From assembly GCA_003260075.1 (NCBI GenBank), contig QLIY01000518.1:1-64000 (forward strand): DNA of 64,000 nucleotides, read 5' to 3'. This document shows, piece after piece, positions 22,500 through 35,268 of this stretch (positions are counted from its first letter, which is position 1; each line of letters opens with the position of its first letter). The translations under genes were made by a program, and so were the position numbers. Origin of the DNA: Phallusia mammillata (Eukaryota > Chordata > Ascidiacea > Phlebobranchia > Ascidiidae). Below the pieces are notes generated by a model that saw nothing but the letters and a program-made list of their open reading frames with translations, ran no database searches and was not told where the DNA came from.

Positions 22500-25400
22500 A
22501 TGTTTAAAATCTTTGTCCTTTGCTGGTTAGCATACAGTGCTAATGGTAAGATTAAAAGTTTTTTATTAGCTAGGATAAGATGGAAATACTGATTTTTGTT
22601 TGTTTGCTTGCAGCTTTGAAATGCATTAAATGTACTGGAATCGGTTTTGATGATTGCGATGCTCGTGGATATGTGGAAGAATGCAAACTGAATCAGGTAA
22701 GCGTTTTCCCAATATTATGTACAGAATTTTAAACAAAAGAAAAGTTTGGTAAAAAGCCAAAGCAAAGAAGATTTGGGCCACACATACAAAGTGTATTGTG
22801 ACTATTAATCTTTTAAGAAATCTTGTGAAACCGTTGTGAGGCGTTTGAACAAGAACCTAATGGTGTGGAAAGGCTGTAAAGATGAAGTGGCTTGCAAGAG
22901 CAATAAATTACAGGTAAATGAAAACAAGACTATTGCCAAAGTGTTAACCAAACAACCAACTTGATTTTCTATTAGAATTTCGCCGGGCCCTGGGTGATTA
23001 AACAATGCAACTCAGATCAAACCAACTCTGTTTGTACTTGCTGCTGCGAAAAGGAATTTTGTAATGTCGGGTTTCCTGGTTGTATCACTTATTATCAACC
23101 GGGAAACGCTGAAGGTTTAAAGATTTGACACACTTAAACTAATTTAATCAAAAAACAACCATAAGCTTTATCATAGTTCAAGACTGCACACAAGTGCCGG
23201 ATAATTTTCCCCACGGAAAAGTTGAGTGTCACAAGGAAAATAAACGAGGATCGGTTTGTGAATACCAATGCACGGGCAAAGATTAAATGGTGTGGCCGAA
23301 AGAAAGCAATACCAATGTTTGCCTCAGTAATGGATCTTGGGCGCATGCTGAACCATGCTGTGCAAGTAAGTAAATTTACCCTTGTACTGTATGACAAAAT
23401 GGGGGTATACTCGAGAATATTCTGCCTAGATCTATATTTTAAAAACAACCTTAACTGTCACATTGAAGCTGCAAACAAAAAGCTGCTTTGTTGATGTGTA
23501 GGAACTTAATCAGGTTAAGAACCACCGACCTTTAGCATGTAAAGCAATAACATACAGCATGAACCCAATAAAATGTCCGAGCTATGTCAGTGACCCTACA
23601 GCAAAAGGTAAACATTGAGGTTCACTAAAAAAGGTTCAGTAATTTTGAAAAAATCTTTTACATTGTGGTAATATTTAAGTTATTGTATTGTCAAGTTATG
23701 ATTTATTAAAAAGTTTTGAGTTTATTTAAAACATTTTATTCAAAAAATCGTTTTTTATTGTTAGAGCCGTGTCCACCCTACTTTCTAGATGATAACGCCA
23801 TGATTTTTCATTACACTGGGGGGGGGGGGAGATCAATACGTCAAGAATATCCCTGGGGATATTGTTTAGTTGAGTATAGGTTGATATGTTGTGTTCAATA
23901 GTTGGCTATTTTTAGCTCGTTTCTTTAATATAAACCTTTCAAGTTAGTTAAGAGTGATTATACCAAACAAAATCAGAGCCTCCCATAAACAGCATGATTA
24001 TTCACGATGCTTATATACACAATAACCAATAAATAACTGAAAATCGGAAATAATTTGCATGTAACAGGATCAGTCAACAAATTTACATGGAATATACATA
24101 CATTTCGCCTAGCTGGCATCTTCGGTGTCTTACGCAAATAAATTTTTTAGTTCATTAACCATTTAAAAAAACCATTCCAGTGGTGTTATAGCCGAAGATT
24201 CAATCAAATTGTTTGGCAGTGAACCAATAGAGTCAAGTGTTGTGAAGTTTAACGAGTACGGTGCGAATTCAACTCGGTTGATTGAATTATTGCAGAAAAG
24301 ACTGGTCAAAGCAGAAGGTTGGTTTAAAAGAAAACAAACAATAACTTATGTTACGAAAGAAACGCACCTAATAGCTAACTTTAGAAGTAACTGCTGCAAA
24401 AACTAGTAAAGCTGCGCTGTTAGAATCATTTCAAAAAGCTGCTAAAAAATTCCATACAAAACCAGACTGACTGCTACAAAACATCGTTGACATGCATTTA
24501 TACATGGGTATGCCGTGATCGCTTGTCTGGATGAACACTTCAGAGCTGATCCCAGTATAAGTGTATTCACATTAGCTGATCGTTAATATACAATTTCATA
24601 GGCCCAGTAAACACCATTCTTGCGATGCAATATGCCCTTGACAACTTGTTGACTCCTGAAGCCGGGATGAGAACCAACAGTAAAGTTGGGAAGACCTTGG
24701 AAATATTTAGCAACGTTCAACCAAGTGACAACGCAATACCAGTAGCTGAAAAGGCAAGAGAACGTGGAATCAAGGTTTGTGGATAAAACTGGATGTAATT
24801 TTGATGCAATCAAGTGACTGGCGTATCTGTATTAAGTGGTAACACCAGAAAGGGATTTGACTTTTAAATTCGAAGTTTAGGATCAACTCTGGGAAAACTA
24901 ACAACATATCTTCTTTTTAAAAGAATAAAGCCAATAAATAAAAAGCTGCAGACAGTGCACACTTCAAGCAAGTTTTCTCTGTGGTGTATGCCAAGTTGTG
25001 GCATCGGACAGAATAGGTTAGGCATGGCTTACAACCCTGTTAGTCGCAACACACTGTAGTGTCGTTGGATGGCTATACAATACCCAATACGGTAGATCTC
25101 TCGTCACTGGCTGCACGGATGAGACCTATAAGGTTGAAACAGTGTGCATTGTCGGCAGGTCTTTATTTTTAGTGTGAACTATTGTCGCTTTCTGACATAT
25201 AAAAACGGGGACAATCTTGGAATGCTGTTACGATAAATCTCTCAATGACGACTTAAGAGATCAGCAGCAAGCAACGTACAAAAAAACGTTATCATGGACT
25301 CAGTTTGTTATTTTACAAGTGTTGCCTACGTATTTCTTTTTTTAGGTATACGTGTTCGGGTTTGAAATGAACGGATTCAAGTTTGATCGAAAGCAGTTGG

Positions 25401-25525
25401 TTAGAATAATTGGTAACAGCGAACACTTGTTCATACACCAGGGTTTCAACTACGATTTCACAGACGAAGAAATAACGAAGATTCTGGATCATTTCTGCCG
25501 ACCGTTGTGCGACCAAGTCTTGTGA
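22500..25525 (+). pseudogene. Array unit 7: LU-CCP-vWA gene (group B), probably a pseudogene
   Basis: Exons: 22500-22545, 22614-22696, 22818-22913, 22976-23114, 23177-23365, 23765-23868, 24181-24317, 24602-24774, 25346-25525. Signal peptide MFKIFVLCWLAYSAN, LU as in unit 5. Three kinds of damage are seen. In the CCP exon a TAA at 23284-23286 replaces the Tyr of the conserved GKDY. Exon 6 contains a 12-G run (23818-23829) that shifts frame. Exon 7 is 137 instead of 149 nt, an in-frame loss of four residues around the second vWA strand. The tail is also altered to HFCRPLCDQVL with early TGA, losing the His cluster. Splice sites remain good. The poly-G may be an assembly join, but the stop and other changes are not explained that way. 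Confidence 0.82.
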
Positions 25526-26733
25526 GATACGTAAATGTAAAAAAGGATATCCTTTCAGTGTGTTGTAAAAATGGTGTCCGAAATAAAAAATAAAAGGTGG
25601 TTAGTCTTTGTCACAATTTTTCTTTGGATGCAGTTGCATTGCAGAACCAAACTCCGTGCAACAAAACAGACAAATCACTCAAAAAAGTAATTTCGTACTG
25701 CTGAAACCCATAAATTGTAAATGTGAATGTATTTGTTGAAGTATTTTGTACCAAAATTACATAAAGGTCTTCCTACGTAATAATAAAAAAAAACGTACAT
25801 TGACGATAACTACGTATCATGCGATCAGACATAAAAAAGAGTGACGTACCTAAGTGTTTGTGATACTTGCATTGATTAATTTGATAAACTGTTACGTATA
25901 CCAATCCCCCATAGCAAATTGAATCCAAAACAGTAACGCAAATGAATGTGATTTTTTCAGCAGCAGGCACAATTTTATTTATTGCACATTGCACAGTTCT
26001 AATTAAGTTTTCAATGCCCCTGTTTTGCGAAACAACAATTGAAAACAAAAACTTGACTGCTAGACACAACAATTTTATTTAAAACAGTGCTTCCGGTGGC
26101 AACTAAGATTTTTAGGCGAAAGACAAACTTGTACTGACTGACTTAGCTCCGGGATATATTGAAGGTACACTTGATTCCGGAATGAAACCGTTTTACATTG
26201 GTTCGACCAACTACAAAACCGACTTACACCATCCAGAGGTTCAAAAAAACTTGTCATATAGATTCTAAAATTGACATTAGGGGGGGGGGCGTATATTGAC
26301 GATAACTACGTATCATGCGATCAGACATAAAAAAGAGTCCCGTACCTAAGTGTTTGTGATACTCGCATTGATTAATTTGATAAACTGTTACGTATACCAA
26401 TCCCCCATAGCAGGGGGGGGGGCATTGAAGGTACACTTGATTCTGGAATGAAAATGTTTTACATTGGTTCGACCAACTACAAAACCGACTTACACAGTCC
26501 AGAGGTTCAAAAAAACTTGTCATATAGATTCTAAAATTGACATTAAACACCAGATAGAGAAACGGATGTACATGAAAACATATTAAAAACCAAGTCCAAG
26601 CCCGAGGTCCTGGCTTTACACGTTTAGATCATTGTTGTAAAAATGTTTTTCCCTCGGGCGATCAATGGCCTCAAACTGATGAGCTATTGCCAAACTATAT
26701 TAGCAGTTTTTGCAGGCTGCTATAACACCGACG
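25526..26733. other. Intergenic, units 7-8, with two blocks each present twice
   Basis: 25792-25918 recurs at about 26290-26412, and about 26130-26280 recurs at 26423-26545. The order is A, B, 10 G (26280-26289), A', 10 G (26413-26422), B'. Copies differ by a few substitutions and small indels. This looks like fragments of two haplotypes placed end to end. No gene recognised. Confidence 0.6.
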
Positions 26734-27796
26734 ATGACAAAAGCGGCTACACTATTGTTTTTTGTTGCTATAAACGTAGCTGCTGCCAATGGTAAGATAT
26801 AATGAAAAAGATAAAGAAAAACAATGTCAAAATTGTAGGGTTAAAGGGACAGGATATTTTAGGTCGATTGCACCGCCCGAAACAAAGATTTTAAATATTA
26901 GTTTCACTTCTTTTTAGGCAGTAAGTACTGTGATTTTATTACCAATGTCCAATAAACGATTAGACATAAATTATGTTGAGTCAGTTAAAACATTCAGTAA
27001 CGGTGGGTACAACGAAAAGTATTTTGCATTATGGTAATAGCATACGCAACTAGCATCGATCGTAAAAATATACAAAAACGACAAGTGACAAAAGCATCAC
27101 CTAAATTTCCTACAGGTCTAAGATGTATGACATGCTATAGCTCAGGAAGCATTGACGAATGTGACGCAAGTGGAAAAGTCGAGCAATGTTTGCCAAATGA
27201 GGTTAGTAACGAGATTAATTGATATGTTGCTACAATTTACATTAATGCAATACTTATGTTAAGAAATCATGTGAAACAACTTTGAGACGTTCAGGCGATC
27301 ACCTAATCGTCATGAAAGGGTGCAAAACTTCAAGAGCTTGCAAGGACAACCAAAAGCAGGTTTAGTTAAAATGACATAAAGGCGTGGTTGTTGCTGACTG
27401 AATTAAAAAGTGCCTAAAATGAATATTTTTTTTTTGTAAACTATTTAAGATTTTAGAAGGATAAACGTTTGTTTGTTATTGTCGCAAAAGAACACAAGAT
27501 ACTCCGGGAGATCAACTCAGTGCAATTCAGATCAAGACAACTCCGTTTGTACTTGTTGTTGTAACGAAGACATGTGCAATAGTGGAGTTCCTAACTGCAA
27601 CCCCAATTACCCAAAAGTTAAACATGATGGTTAGTTGATGCCTTTCATACAGAAACATAAGCATTAAACATTTTGCCTGGTACAGCTAAAGACTGCAGTA
27701 AAGTATCACCGATATTTCCACACGGCAACGTAAACTGTCACGACAAAGTTTGTGAATATCAATGCACGGAAAGAGATTACTCCGTCTGGCCGAGAT

Positions 27797-27852
<56 letters not shown>

Positions 27853-29537
27853 GCCTTGCTGCGATCGTAAGTATACTGTAAAATACAATGTAACTTACAT
27901 GTAATTATACACAACACAGATAAACTGAAGACAAACATCCAATTGCCTGCTCGTGGGTAACAAGCTGTTTTTCAGCAAAACTTTTTCAATTATGAACTGT
28001 ATGTTTGATACTATATACCCAAACAACATATTCAATCCTACAGCGAGCTCTACGGTTTATTAATTCTTTTTGTAAGTCTCTGTACAATATAACCTACGTA
28101 AAATTAATACATATCAAGGTGATATGACAAAACACCAGAAAATTTTCCTAGGCCGGGTGAAAAAATCCGTTCGTTAAGCCTTTATACCTATTGCGTAACC
28201 AAGCATGTTTTTGGACGCAACAATGTTTTTTTTTCAGTTTTTTTTTTTTTTTAAAGTCAACAATGTTTTTTTTATCAGGCCCTTGTCCACCATATATGAT
28301 TGCTGACAACGCTATGCTTATTCACCATACTGGAGAAAGCGGAAAACGATTAATTGAACAACTACCCGACGGTCTTACATAGTTGAGTACAAATGTTAAC
28401 AAGCTGAACAAAAAATCTGATGTACCAAGTAACTTATATCAAATTTTATGTTAAACTTTTTACAGTGCACCAATCGGAGAAGATGCTCTAAAGTTATCTG
28501 TGGTGTCCTTTGGTGATGACGTGGTTGAATCGAGTGTCATTAAGTTTAATCAATATGGATCAAACAAAACACATTTAAAGAAATTAATACATGAAAAACA
28601 AGTACTTTCTGATGAAGGTTAGTTGCCACACTTTGTTCATGTGTCTTTGCCTAATCAATTCTTTTTTTGTGGTTGTTAGGTGCTGTTGCATCTTCTTGTA
28701 CTAACTGTTCAATGTGGACTGCTTTGCAAACTGACATACCAAAACTGCATACAGTTGAAAACAAGAACTACATTATAACTGTAAATAACGCACATCTTAC
28801 AATCTTTAGGCCCAGGAGATACAGGACTCGCCATGCAATACGCCCTGGATAATATGTTGATCCCCGAGGCTGGCATGAGAACCAATCCCATAGTAATGAA
28901 AACTTTGGAACTTCACACCAACACGCAACCGAACGACAACGCAATAGAAGTTGCTGAGAGAGCAAGGGAACGTGGTTTCTTGGTAATAAAAAACGTTTTA
29001 CAAAAATTTTAAATGAAGCTTGATAACCAAATCAGTTTGTTGAAAGCCCAATTAGTCTTGTTTAAACGAATTAAATTGGCACCAAGTAGTACCAAGTAAT
29101 GCACTCTGTCCAACGCTTTTTAGTGCAGGCAAAAATGTCATATTGCATAGGAAAATCTGTAAAAATCGAACCTACCGAATTCAAAACGTTTAGACTTGTA
29201 AACGTTTTAACTAAAAACAGCTGCAAAAGTTTTCAAAAGACTGCATGGTAATCCAAGCTGTCTAATTCAGTACCTAAAGGACATATCAATGAAATATGTC
29301 TATGTGTGATTATTTTATGTCCACCATATTTTATCATCGTTGTTTCAGGTCTACATTTTCGGATTCGCAGTGGACGGGTACAAGTTTGATCGCGAGCAGT
29401 TAATAAAGATAACTGGGGACAAGGAGCACGTATTTATCTTTCGTGGTTACAACGCCGATTTAACTCCTGAGAATATAAAGGACATGAATGATCATTTTTG
29501 TCCGAAACCATGTGACCACTTTTTTCACGATGACTAA
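26734..29537 (+). CDS. Array unit 8: LU-CCP-vWA protein (group C), CCP exon masked by a 55-G run
   Basis: Exons: 26734-26791, 27116-27201, 27264-27359, 27491-27629, 27686-27866, 28279-28381, 28466-28617, 28810-28982, 29349-29537. Signal peptide MTKAATLLFFVAINVAAAN; LU opens GLRCMTCYSSGSIDE and exon 3 has LIVMKGCK. In exon 5 the CCP runs normally to DYSVWPRW, then bases 27797-27851 are all G, then EPCC-type sequence resumes. The G run occupies roughly the span where paralogues encode NICLGNGSWAHEK, so it replaces, not interrupts, coding sequence. Exon length is one base off the family frame. Exons 6-9 are open; intron 6 begins TA|GTTGAG. Poly(A) signal at 29569-29574. The gene is probably intact in the organism. 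Confidence 0.8.
27797..27851. other. 55-base poly-G run in unit 8 exon 5
   Basis: It replaces the conserved end of the CCP exon, with recognisable coding sequence on both sides. A true 55-bp poly-G of about the deleted length is unlikely. Unresolved or misbasecalled sequence is the simplest reading. Confidence 0.85.
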
Positions 29538-30345
29538 ATTCAACAAGACTGTCCTTTCAAAAAAAAACAATAAAATATTAATTAACAAGCTTCTTTAAAA
29601 CCAAGGTAATACACAGAATGAAAGTGAAAGTCATTGTCACTTTAATTGGATAAAACTGAAAGGTTTAAAAAATACATTTGCCAGAAGATCTTTGTAAATT
29701 TGATGTCATGCCTGGAAGCAACAGATTATATAATGAAAGGTTTCTGTTTATACGTACAAGATTAAAAACCACCAGAAGTTCAATGTGTTGAAACTGAAGC
29801 TACAAAATTGTATACAACACACCGAAATACCTGCAATATAACCTGTTAGGTTATTGTTTGTTTACGTTGGCCGACCTAAAAACGGTTGCAGAAGTAAGAT
29901 TATAAAATGGAAAAATCTGGTTTAATGCAGGATGAATCGACTGCTGATATATTGTAATTACAATCAACATTACATTGTACAAAATCACGCAGCAATTTAT
30001 AATGTCTGTTCGATATCTTGTGTTAGTTTGATTAATGTACTTCCTAAAAAGACTTAAGCACTTTCTTCTATCGAAGAAGGAGAAAACTATCTGTCAGTTT
30101 AAAGTGTTGTTATTGCTCTCACAGAAAGGTATACATGTCATAAACATAACAAAGAAGAAAGTAAGTGACAGGATCAAATATAAGCTACGCAGGTAACCGT
30201 TTCCCCAAAATAAAACCTTACAACTTATGCTTGTCTTTCCCTTAGGCGATAAATACCGGATAATTTGCAACTTTTGACGCCTAAACGATCAGACAGGCAT
30301 TTTCACTATAAATGAGTCTGTTACCATCACATCAGTACAATTACA
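29538..30345. other. Intergenic, units 8-9
   Basis: 808 bases without a recognised gene. The region from about 30200 contains GAACTTTTGACGCC-like and CACTATAAATGAG words; TATAAAT at 30306-30312 is about 40 bp before the ATG and could be a TATA element for unit 9. Nothing else seen. Confidence 0.35.
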
Positions 30346-32869
30346 ATGAAAGCAGTGGTATTTTGCCTTGTGGTAGCGACATACGTTCTTTGCACCGAAT
30401 GTAAGACGTTGTTATATGTTATGGAAGTGTTAGAGATGAAACAGAATATGGATGCTTTACAGGTCTCAGATGCATTACATGCTATGGATCAGGAAGTGTT
30501 GATGATTGCGACGTAAATGGAAAACTCAGGCAATGTATGCCTAACGAGGTGTGCAATAAAACTGTTTAGTGTAAAACGTTTGTCTACTACCACAAAACGA
30601 TTTGAGACATTTGTTTAGCTATCATGTGAAACAACTGTGAGACGTTCAGGCGGTCATGTAACTGTCATGAAAGGATGCAAGAACTCACGAGCATGCAGGG
30701 ACAACCAAATGCAGGTAGAACGATACTGTATACTTCTGTGATGAAAAGTAATGGCAACTAAAAGTTTTGCAGGTCAATGTGTGAATAACATGGATTTCGT
30801 TTTTTCACCCAGCTGTCTAAAGAGTCCATGTAAATCGACTAAATATATGAAAATATTTATTCTTGCAGAATACAAAATTCTCCGGAAGGTCAACTCAGTG
30901 CAATTCAAATCAATTAAACTCAGTTTGTACTTGTTGTTGTGACAAAGAAATGTGCAACATTGGAATTTCAAACTGCAATCTTAACTACCCACAAATCGGT
31001 TTTGATGGTGTGTTAGTTTGTTTTTTCCTCGTATAGAACAAATGGATAATATTTGTGTTTGCTACAGCAAAGGACTGTCCTGTGGCTTCAACATACTTTC
31101 CACATGGCAACGTAAAGTGCAACAACGAGAACAACGCTTGTGAATATCAATGCACAGAAAATGACTTCTTTGTGTGGCCAGTAGGAAGCGAAATTAATGT
31201 TTGTCTCAGCAATGGATCATGGGCTCACGAAAAACCATGCTGCGCACGTAAGTACATGGTACACAAAAAACACAAACTTTAGACTAAATGTTTCAAATAC
31301 AAGAGAACCGTTTTGTTACAACAGACATACAGAATTCTTACTACCAACAAAGCCGCTGGTAGTTTTTTAATTTTGCTAGCTGTTTGTGAAACGAGCATAA
31401 GCCGTAAAAGCGTCACTTAGATACTTGGCAGTTGGGCAATAGCTACAACTAACATAAATTGTAACCTTTAGGTAAGTGCATTTTTTGCAGGTCCTTGTCC
31501 TCCATACAGAATTGCAGACAGCACAATGATTGTTCATCACACTGGGGAAAGTGGAAAACGCTTAATGGAACAGCTGCCTAGCGCTATAACATAGTTAAGT
31601 ACACATGTTGAAGCTCTGTGTCTCAAAGATACCGTTTTTTATATTTTGTTCTTAGTGCGCCTATAGCAGAAGACCTTGTCAAGTTGTCCGTGATATCCTT
31701 TGGTGATGAAGTGGTTGAATCGAGTCTCGTGAAGTTTAATGAATATGGGGCGAACGAGACACTATTGATAAAACTGTTGCAGGAAAGACAAGTAATTACC
31801 GATGAAGGTGAGTTGCTTTACATTTCGTGTTTGTTAAACCAGGATTTAAATTTACATGAGCGTTACATAATTATGCTTTCGGGAAATTTAATAGTAAGCA
31901 AAGTTAACCTAATATATGATTGCTTTACAGCATGCTGTTGCAACCAAAAACTTGTGTCGTGATTGGTTTTCAGTTTAATCTATTAAGCATAGTGTATCTA
32001 ATTACGATCTTTAGGTCCAGGTGATACAGGACTCGCCATGCAATACGCCCTGGATAATATGTTGATCCCCGAGGCTGGCATGAGAACCAATCCCATAGTA
32101 ATGAAAACTTTGGAACTTCACACTAACACGCAACCGAACGACAACGCGATAGAAGTTGCAAAGACAGCAAGAGAAAGTGGCTTCTTGGTGAGAATCCTTT
32201 ATAGTAGCGTATAGCAGTAGTTCTCAAACGGTGCGTCGCGGCGCCCTGCTGCGTCGTTTCAATTTTCCAAGGGCGTCGCAGAATAGTTCCTTTTCGTGGC
32301 TTTTTGTTGTTGTATCAGTAAACACAACTTTAATAATACGTTTCCTCATTAACTTTTATTTGCTGGTGCGTTACAAGTCCAGAAAACTTTTCCAGAGGCG
32401 TCGCAATAAAAACAGTTTGAGAACCACTGGCGTATAGTATTACCTAAAAAATTCTAGGCACTCTAAAAAATGTTAAATTCGCATTTTTTACCATTTTTGC
32501 ACAACAACCGTTCCATGAAAATATAATATTTGACTTGCAACAAGATGTTTGTGAATAAACTGTCCGTATATGACTTCGGTAAACCAGCAGTTCCTACACT
32601 TGTTGGGTCCAAATGTTAGTGATTAGATCTAAAACATAGCCTGTCGTGTTTTATACATTAATTTAATCTCTTTATTTTAGGTCTATGTTTTCGGATTTGA
32701 AATTGGCGGTTTTAAATTTGACCGCGACCAGCTCGAAAAGATTACCGGAGACAAGGAGCACGTATTCTTATTTCAGGGTGATTACGGAGATTTAACGCCG
32801 CAAAACAAAAAAGACTTGAATGATCATTTTTGTCCCCATCCGTGTGATCACAGTTTGCATAATGAGTAA
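30346..32869 (+). CDS. Array unit 9: secreted LU-CCP-vWA protein (group C), intact copy
   Basis: Exons: 30346-30400, 30463-30548, 30619-30714, 30869-31007, 31068-31247, 31491-31593, 31656-31807, 32015-32187, 32681-32869; 1173 nt, 390 residues, open throughout. Signal peptide MKAVVFCLVVATYVLCTE. LU opens CLRCITCYGSGSVDD and closes CTCCCDKEMCN; CCP is slightly short (180-nt exon: VKCNNENNACEYQC, NGSW, PCC). vWA starts DSTMIVHHTGES and has GANETLL and TNTQPNDNA in place of the metal-site loops. The tail is HFCPHPCDHSLHNE. Intron 8 holds a hAT MITE. Exon 4 onward is assembled a second time at 35269-37605, with fragmentation. Confidence 0.87.
32215..32429. mobile_element. hAT-type MITE, 215 bp, in intron 8 of unit 9
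   Basis: Terminal inverted repeats are CAGTAGTTCTCAAAC (left) and GTTTGAGAACCACTG (right). They are flanked by the exact 8-bp duplication GCGTATAG (32207-32214 and 32430-32437). The interior has GGCGTCGC/GCGTCG words near both ends. The same insertion is present, broken into pieces by poly-G joins, in the second assembled copy (36735-36811 and 37055-37165). Confidence 0.9.
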
Positions 32870-33433
32870 ATAAATTAGTAATGCACCCAGAACGAAAAAC
32901 ATAAAAATGCAATCGGTTACAAATATAAGATGTGTATACACTTAATACGATTTTCAACTTTTTGTAGAGTGCTGTTATATGAAATCAGTATACAACTTTC
33001 TATTAATTTTAATGTACGGTGTAAATACTCCATCTTGATAGGCGTATGTTAATTCTTTAACCAAATGTTCACAATCTTGGACATTGATCAATTATTGTTT
33101 TCTGGCGCCTGGAATTTATCGCAAGACCACCAAATTAAAATAAAGTAAAATAAATGTTTTATGAAAGCACATTACAGCTACTGTGTCAACAGCAAAAGGC
33201 AGATCACCGAGATATGACATATTTTGCGGTTTGCTAGCTTCCTCGTAACTCAAATTGGAGTATTTTTATCCTGAAAAATGTGCATGAACTGCCAAAACCT
33301 TCACCTACAAAATTATGCTGAAAACGAAGAAAGCGACTCTCCCTAAGGCGATGGCGAACAGGTGTTTAAAAATGACCAAGCAATCTGTTTAGTTTGCAAT
33401 AACTTCTGCAAGGCACGAGTGATAACGGCAAAA
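32870..33433. other. Intergenic, units 9-10
   Basis: 564 bases with no gene recognised. An AATAAA-type signal cluster (AAAATAAAGTAAAATAAATG) lies near 33136-33155, but it is about 270 bp past the unit 9 stop. The same stretch recurs at 37870-38150. Confidence 0.4.
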
Positions 33434-35267
33434 ATGAAAGCAGTACTCCTTTGTATTCTGACAGCCGCGTACATTATTAGAAGTGATGGTAAGAATTTTT
33501 TGATTAAATATCGTTATAGAGTGCTATTGTATAAAACTTACAAACTGTTTAGGTCTCAGATGCGTAACATGTTACAGTTCAAAAAGCATCGATGATTGCG
33601 ACGCAAGCGGAAAACTCAAGCAATGTATGTCCAACGAGGTGCGTTGTAAAAGGGTAAAGTAAGCCGTTGTACTGCTGTAACCGGGCTTTAAGCACTAAAA
33701 GTTTTGTGTTGTTTGACGCCATACCAACTCCCGCAATCAATCTTTATGTAAAATAATGTTGAAGTCACTAACTCATACATGCTCCACGAAGCCAAACGGT
33801 ATATGCTTCGCTGTGAGAGTATATGTTTGTAAACAAATATTATTGGAATTTTTATTGTTCAGAACTCATGTGAAACAACCGTGAGGCGTTCACGCAATCA
33901 CATAACGGTCATGAAAGGATGTAAAGCATCACCATCATGCAGAGACAACCAAATGCAAGTAAGGTGTAGGAAAGTAAAATGAACATTCGAGTTTTTTGTC
34001 TGATTGGAACAAGATAAGTTTTTCCATCTTTGTTTTACAGTATTATGTAAATTGTGCCGTTATAGTAATATTTATGGCTGCATGAAATTATTTTGTGGTG
34101 CAGAACACTAGATATTCGGGAGGGTCCACACAGTGCAACTCAGATCAAGACAATTCAGTTTGTACTTGCTGCTGTAACAAAGACATGTGCAATATTGGAA
34201 TTCCTAACTGCAATTCCAATTACCCACAAGCCCAAAATGATGGTAGGTTTTCTTCGCTTTTCTCTATTAATACCTAAACGGCCCAAAACGAATCTTTTTA
34301 TAATTATAATGACCTACAGCAATAGACTGCCCCGCAATGTCAACCAAGTTTCCGCATGGCAACGTAAAGCGTCATAACGACAAAGTTTATGAATTTCAAT
34401 GCACGGAAAAAGACTACTTCGTATGGCCAGAGGGAAACGACATAAACATATGTCTTGGAAATGGATCGTGGGCTCACGAAAAACCCTGTTGCGCACGTAA
34501 GTTTATTTCAAAACGCAATTGTAACTTACCGCCGAATAATAACATGAAAGAAAACCCTACATTAAACAACAAATAACTCGGCAATAAAAAGTATCCTAAA
34601 AAGGCGACAATCACTTGCAAAAAAGGTGCTATGTTCCCTTCGTATGTCGTTTGAAGGCTCATGTTTTTTTAAGCAAAGCTTGGCGAGACAGAACTAAAAC
34701 GGTGCACAAACATATATGTTTTACAGGCAACTGTCCTCCATACAGAATTGCGGATCAGACAATGCTCGTTCATCATACTGGAGAAAGTGGGAAACGTTTA
34801 ATGCAACAGCTTCCCACTTCAATTGTATAGTTGAGTACAAACGGACAAACTGCGTTCAAACCTACGTGGTTATGAACAAAATTATTAAAAATGTTGTCTT
34901 TACAGCGCTCCGATTGGAGAAGACGCTCTGAAATTATCAGTGATGTCTTACGGTGACGACATTGTTGAATCAAGCGTTGTGAAGTTTAACGAATATGGAG
35001 AGAACGCAACACGATTATCTGAATTACTACGGGAAAGACAAGTCATTTCTGAAGAGGGTGAGTTGCACTTGTTTTCTTTTTTAACTTTTTACTGAAAGTC
35101 AAGCAGATAAAAGCAATTCGATAATTGTTTGAATTTTGTCCAACATACCTTGAGTCGTAGTAGAAGCTCAGTGATGTGAATTTCGCTGAGGAAAATTACA
35201 CAATTTCACAAGTGTGAAATAGGTATGCCATGCTTATCAGAAGAAGGTGAAAAGGATCCAATAGGTG
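33434..35267 (+). CDS. Array unit 10, first assembled copy (group C), truncated by an n
   Basis: Exons: 33434-33488, 33553-33638, 33863-33958, 34104-34242, 34320-34496, 34727-34829, 34906-35057. The sequence then enters intron 7 and stops at the single n at 35268, so exons 8 and 9 are absent. The order resumes with a second copy of unit 9, not with exon 8. Signal peptide MKAVLLCILTAAYIIRSD; LU opens GLRCVTCYSSKSIDD. The CCP has lost two cysteines (VKRHNDKVYEFQC where paralogues have VKC and VCEYQC). The complete equivalent is at 38429-41142. Confidence 0.83.
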
Positions 35268-35268
35268 N

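Noticed and set aside
27706..27888. A minus-strand frame with a long proline run
   Set aside because: It is only the complement of the 55-G run and overlaps a CCP exon on the other strand.
31491..31596. Stop codons at the end of exon 6 in group C taken as nonsense mutations
   Set aside because: The TAG overlaps a TA|GTTRAGT donor; splicing there restores the phase-2 join to exon 7 in every unit.
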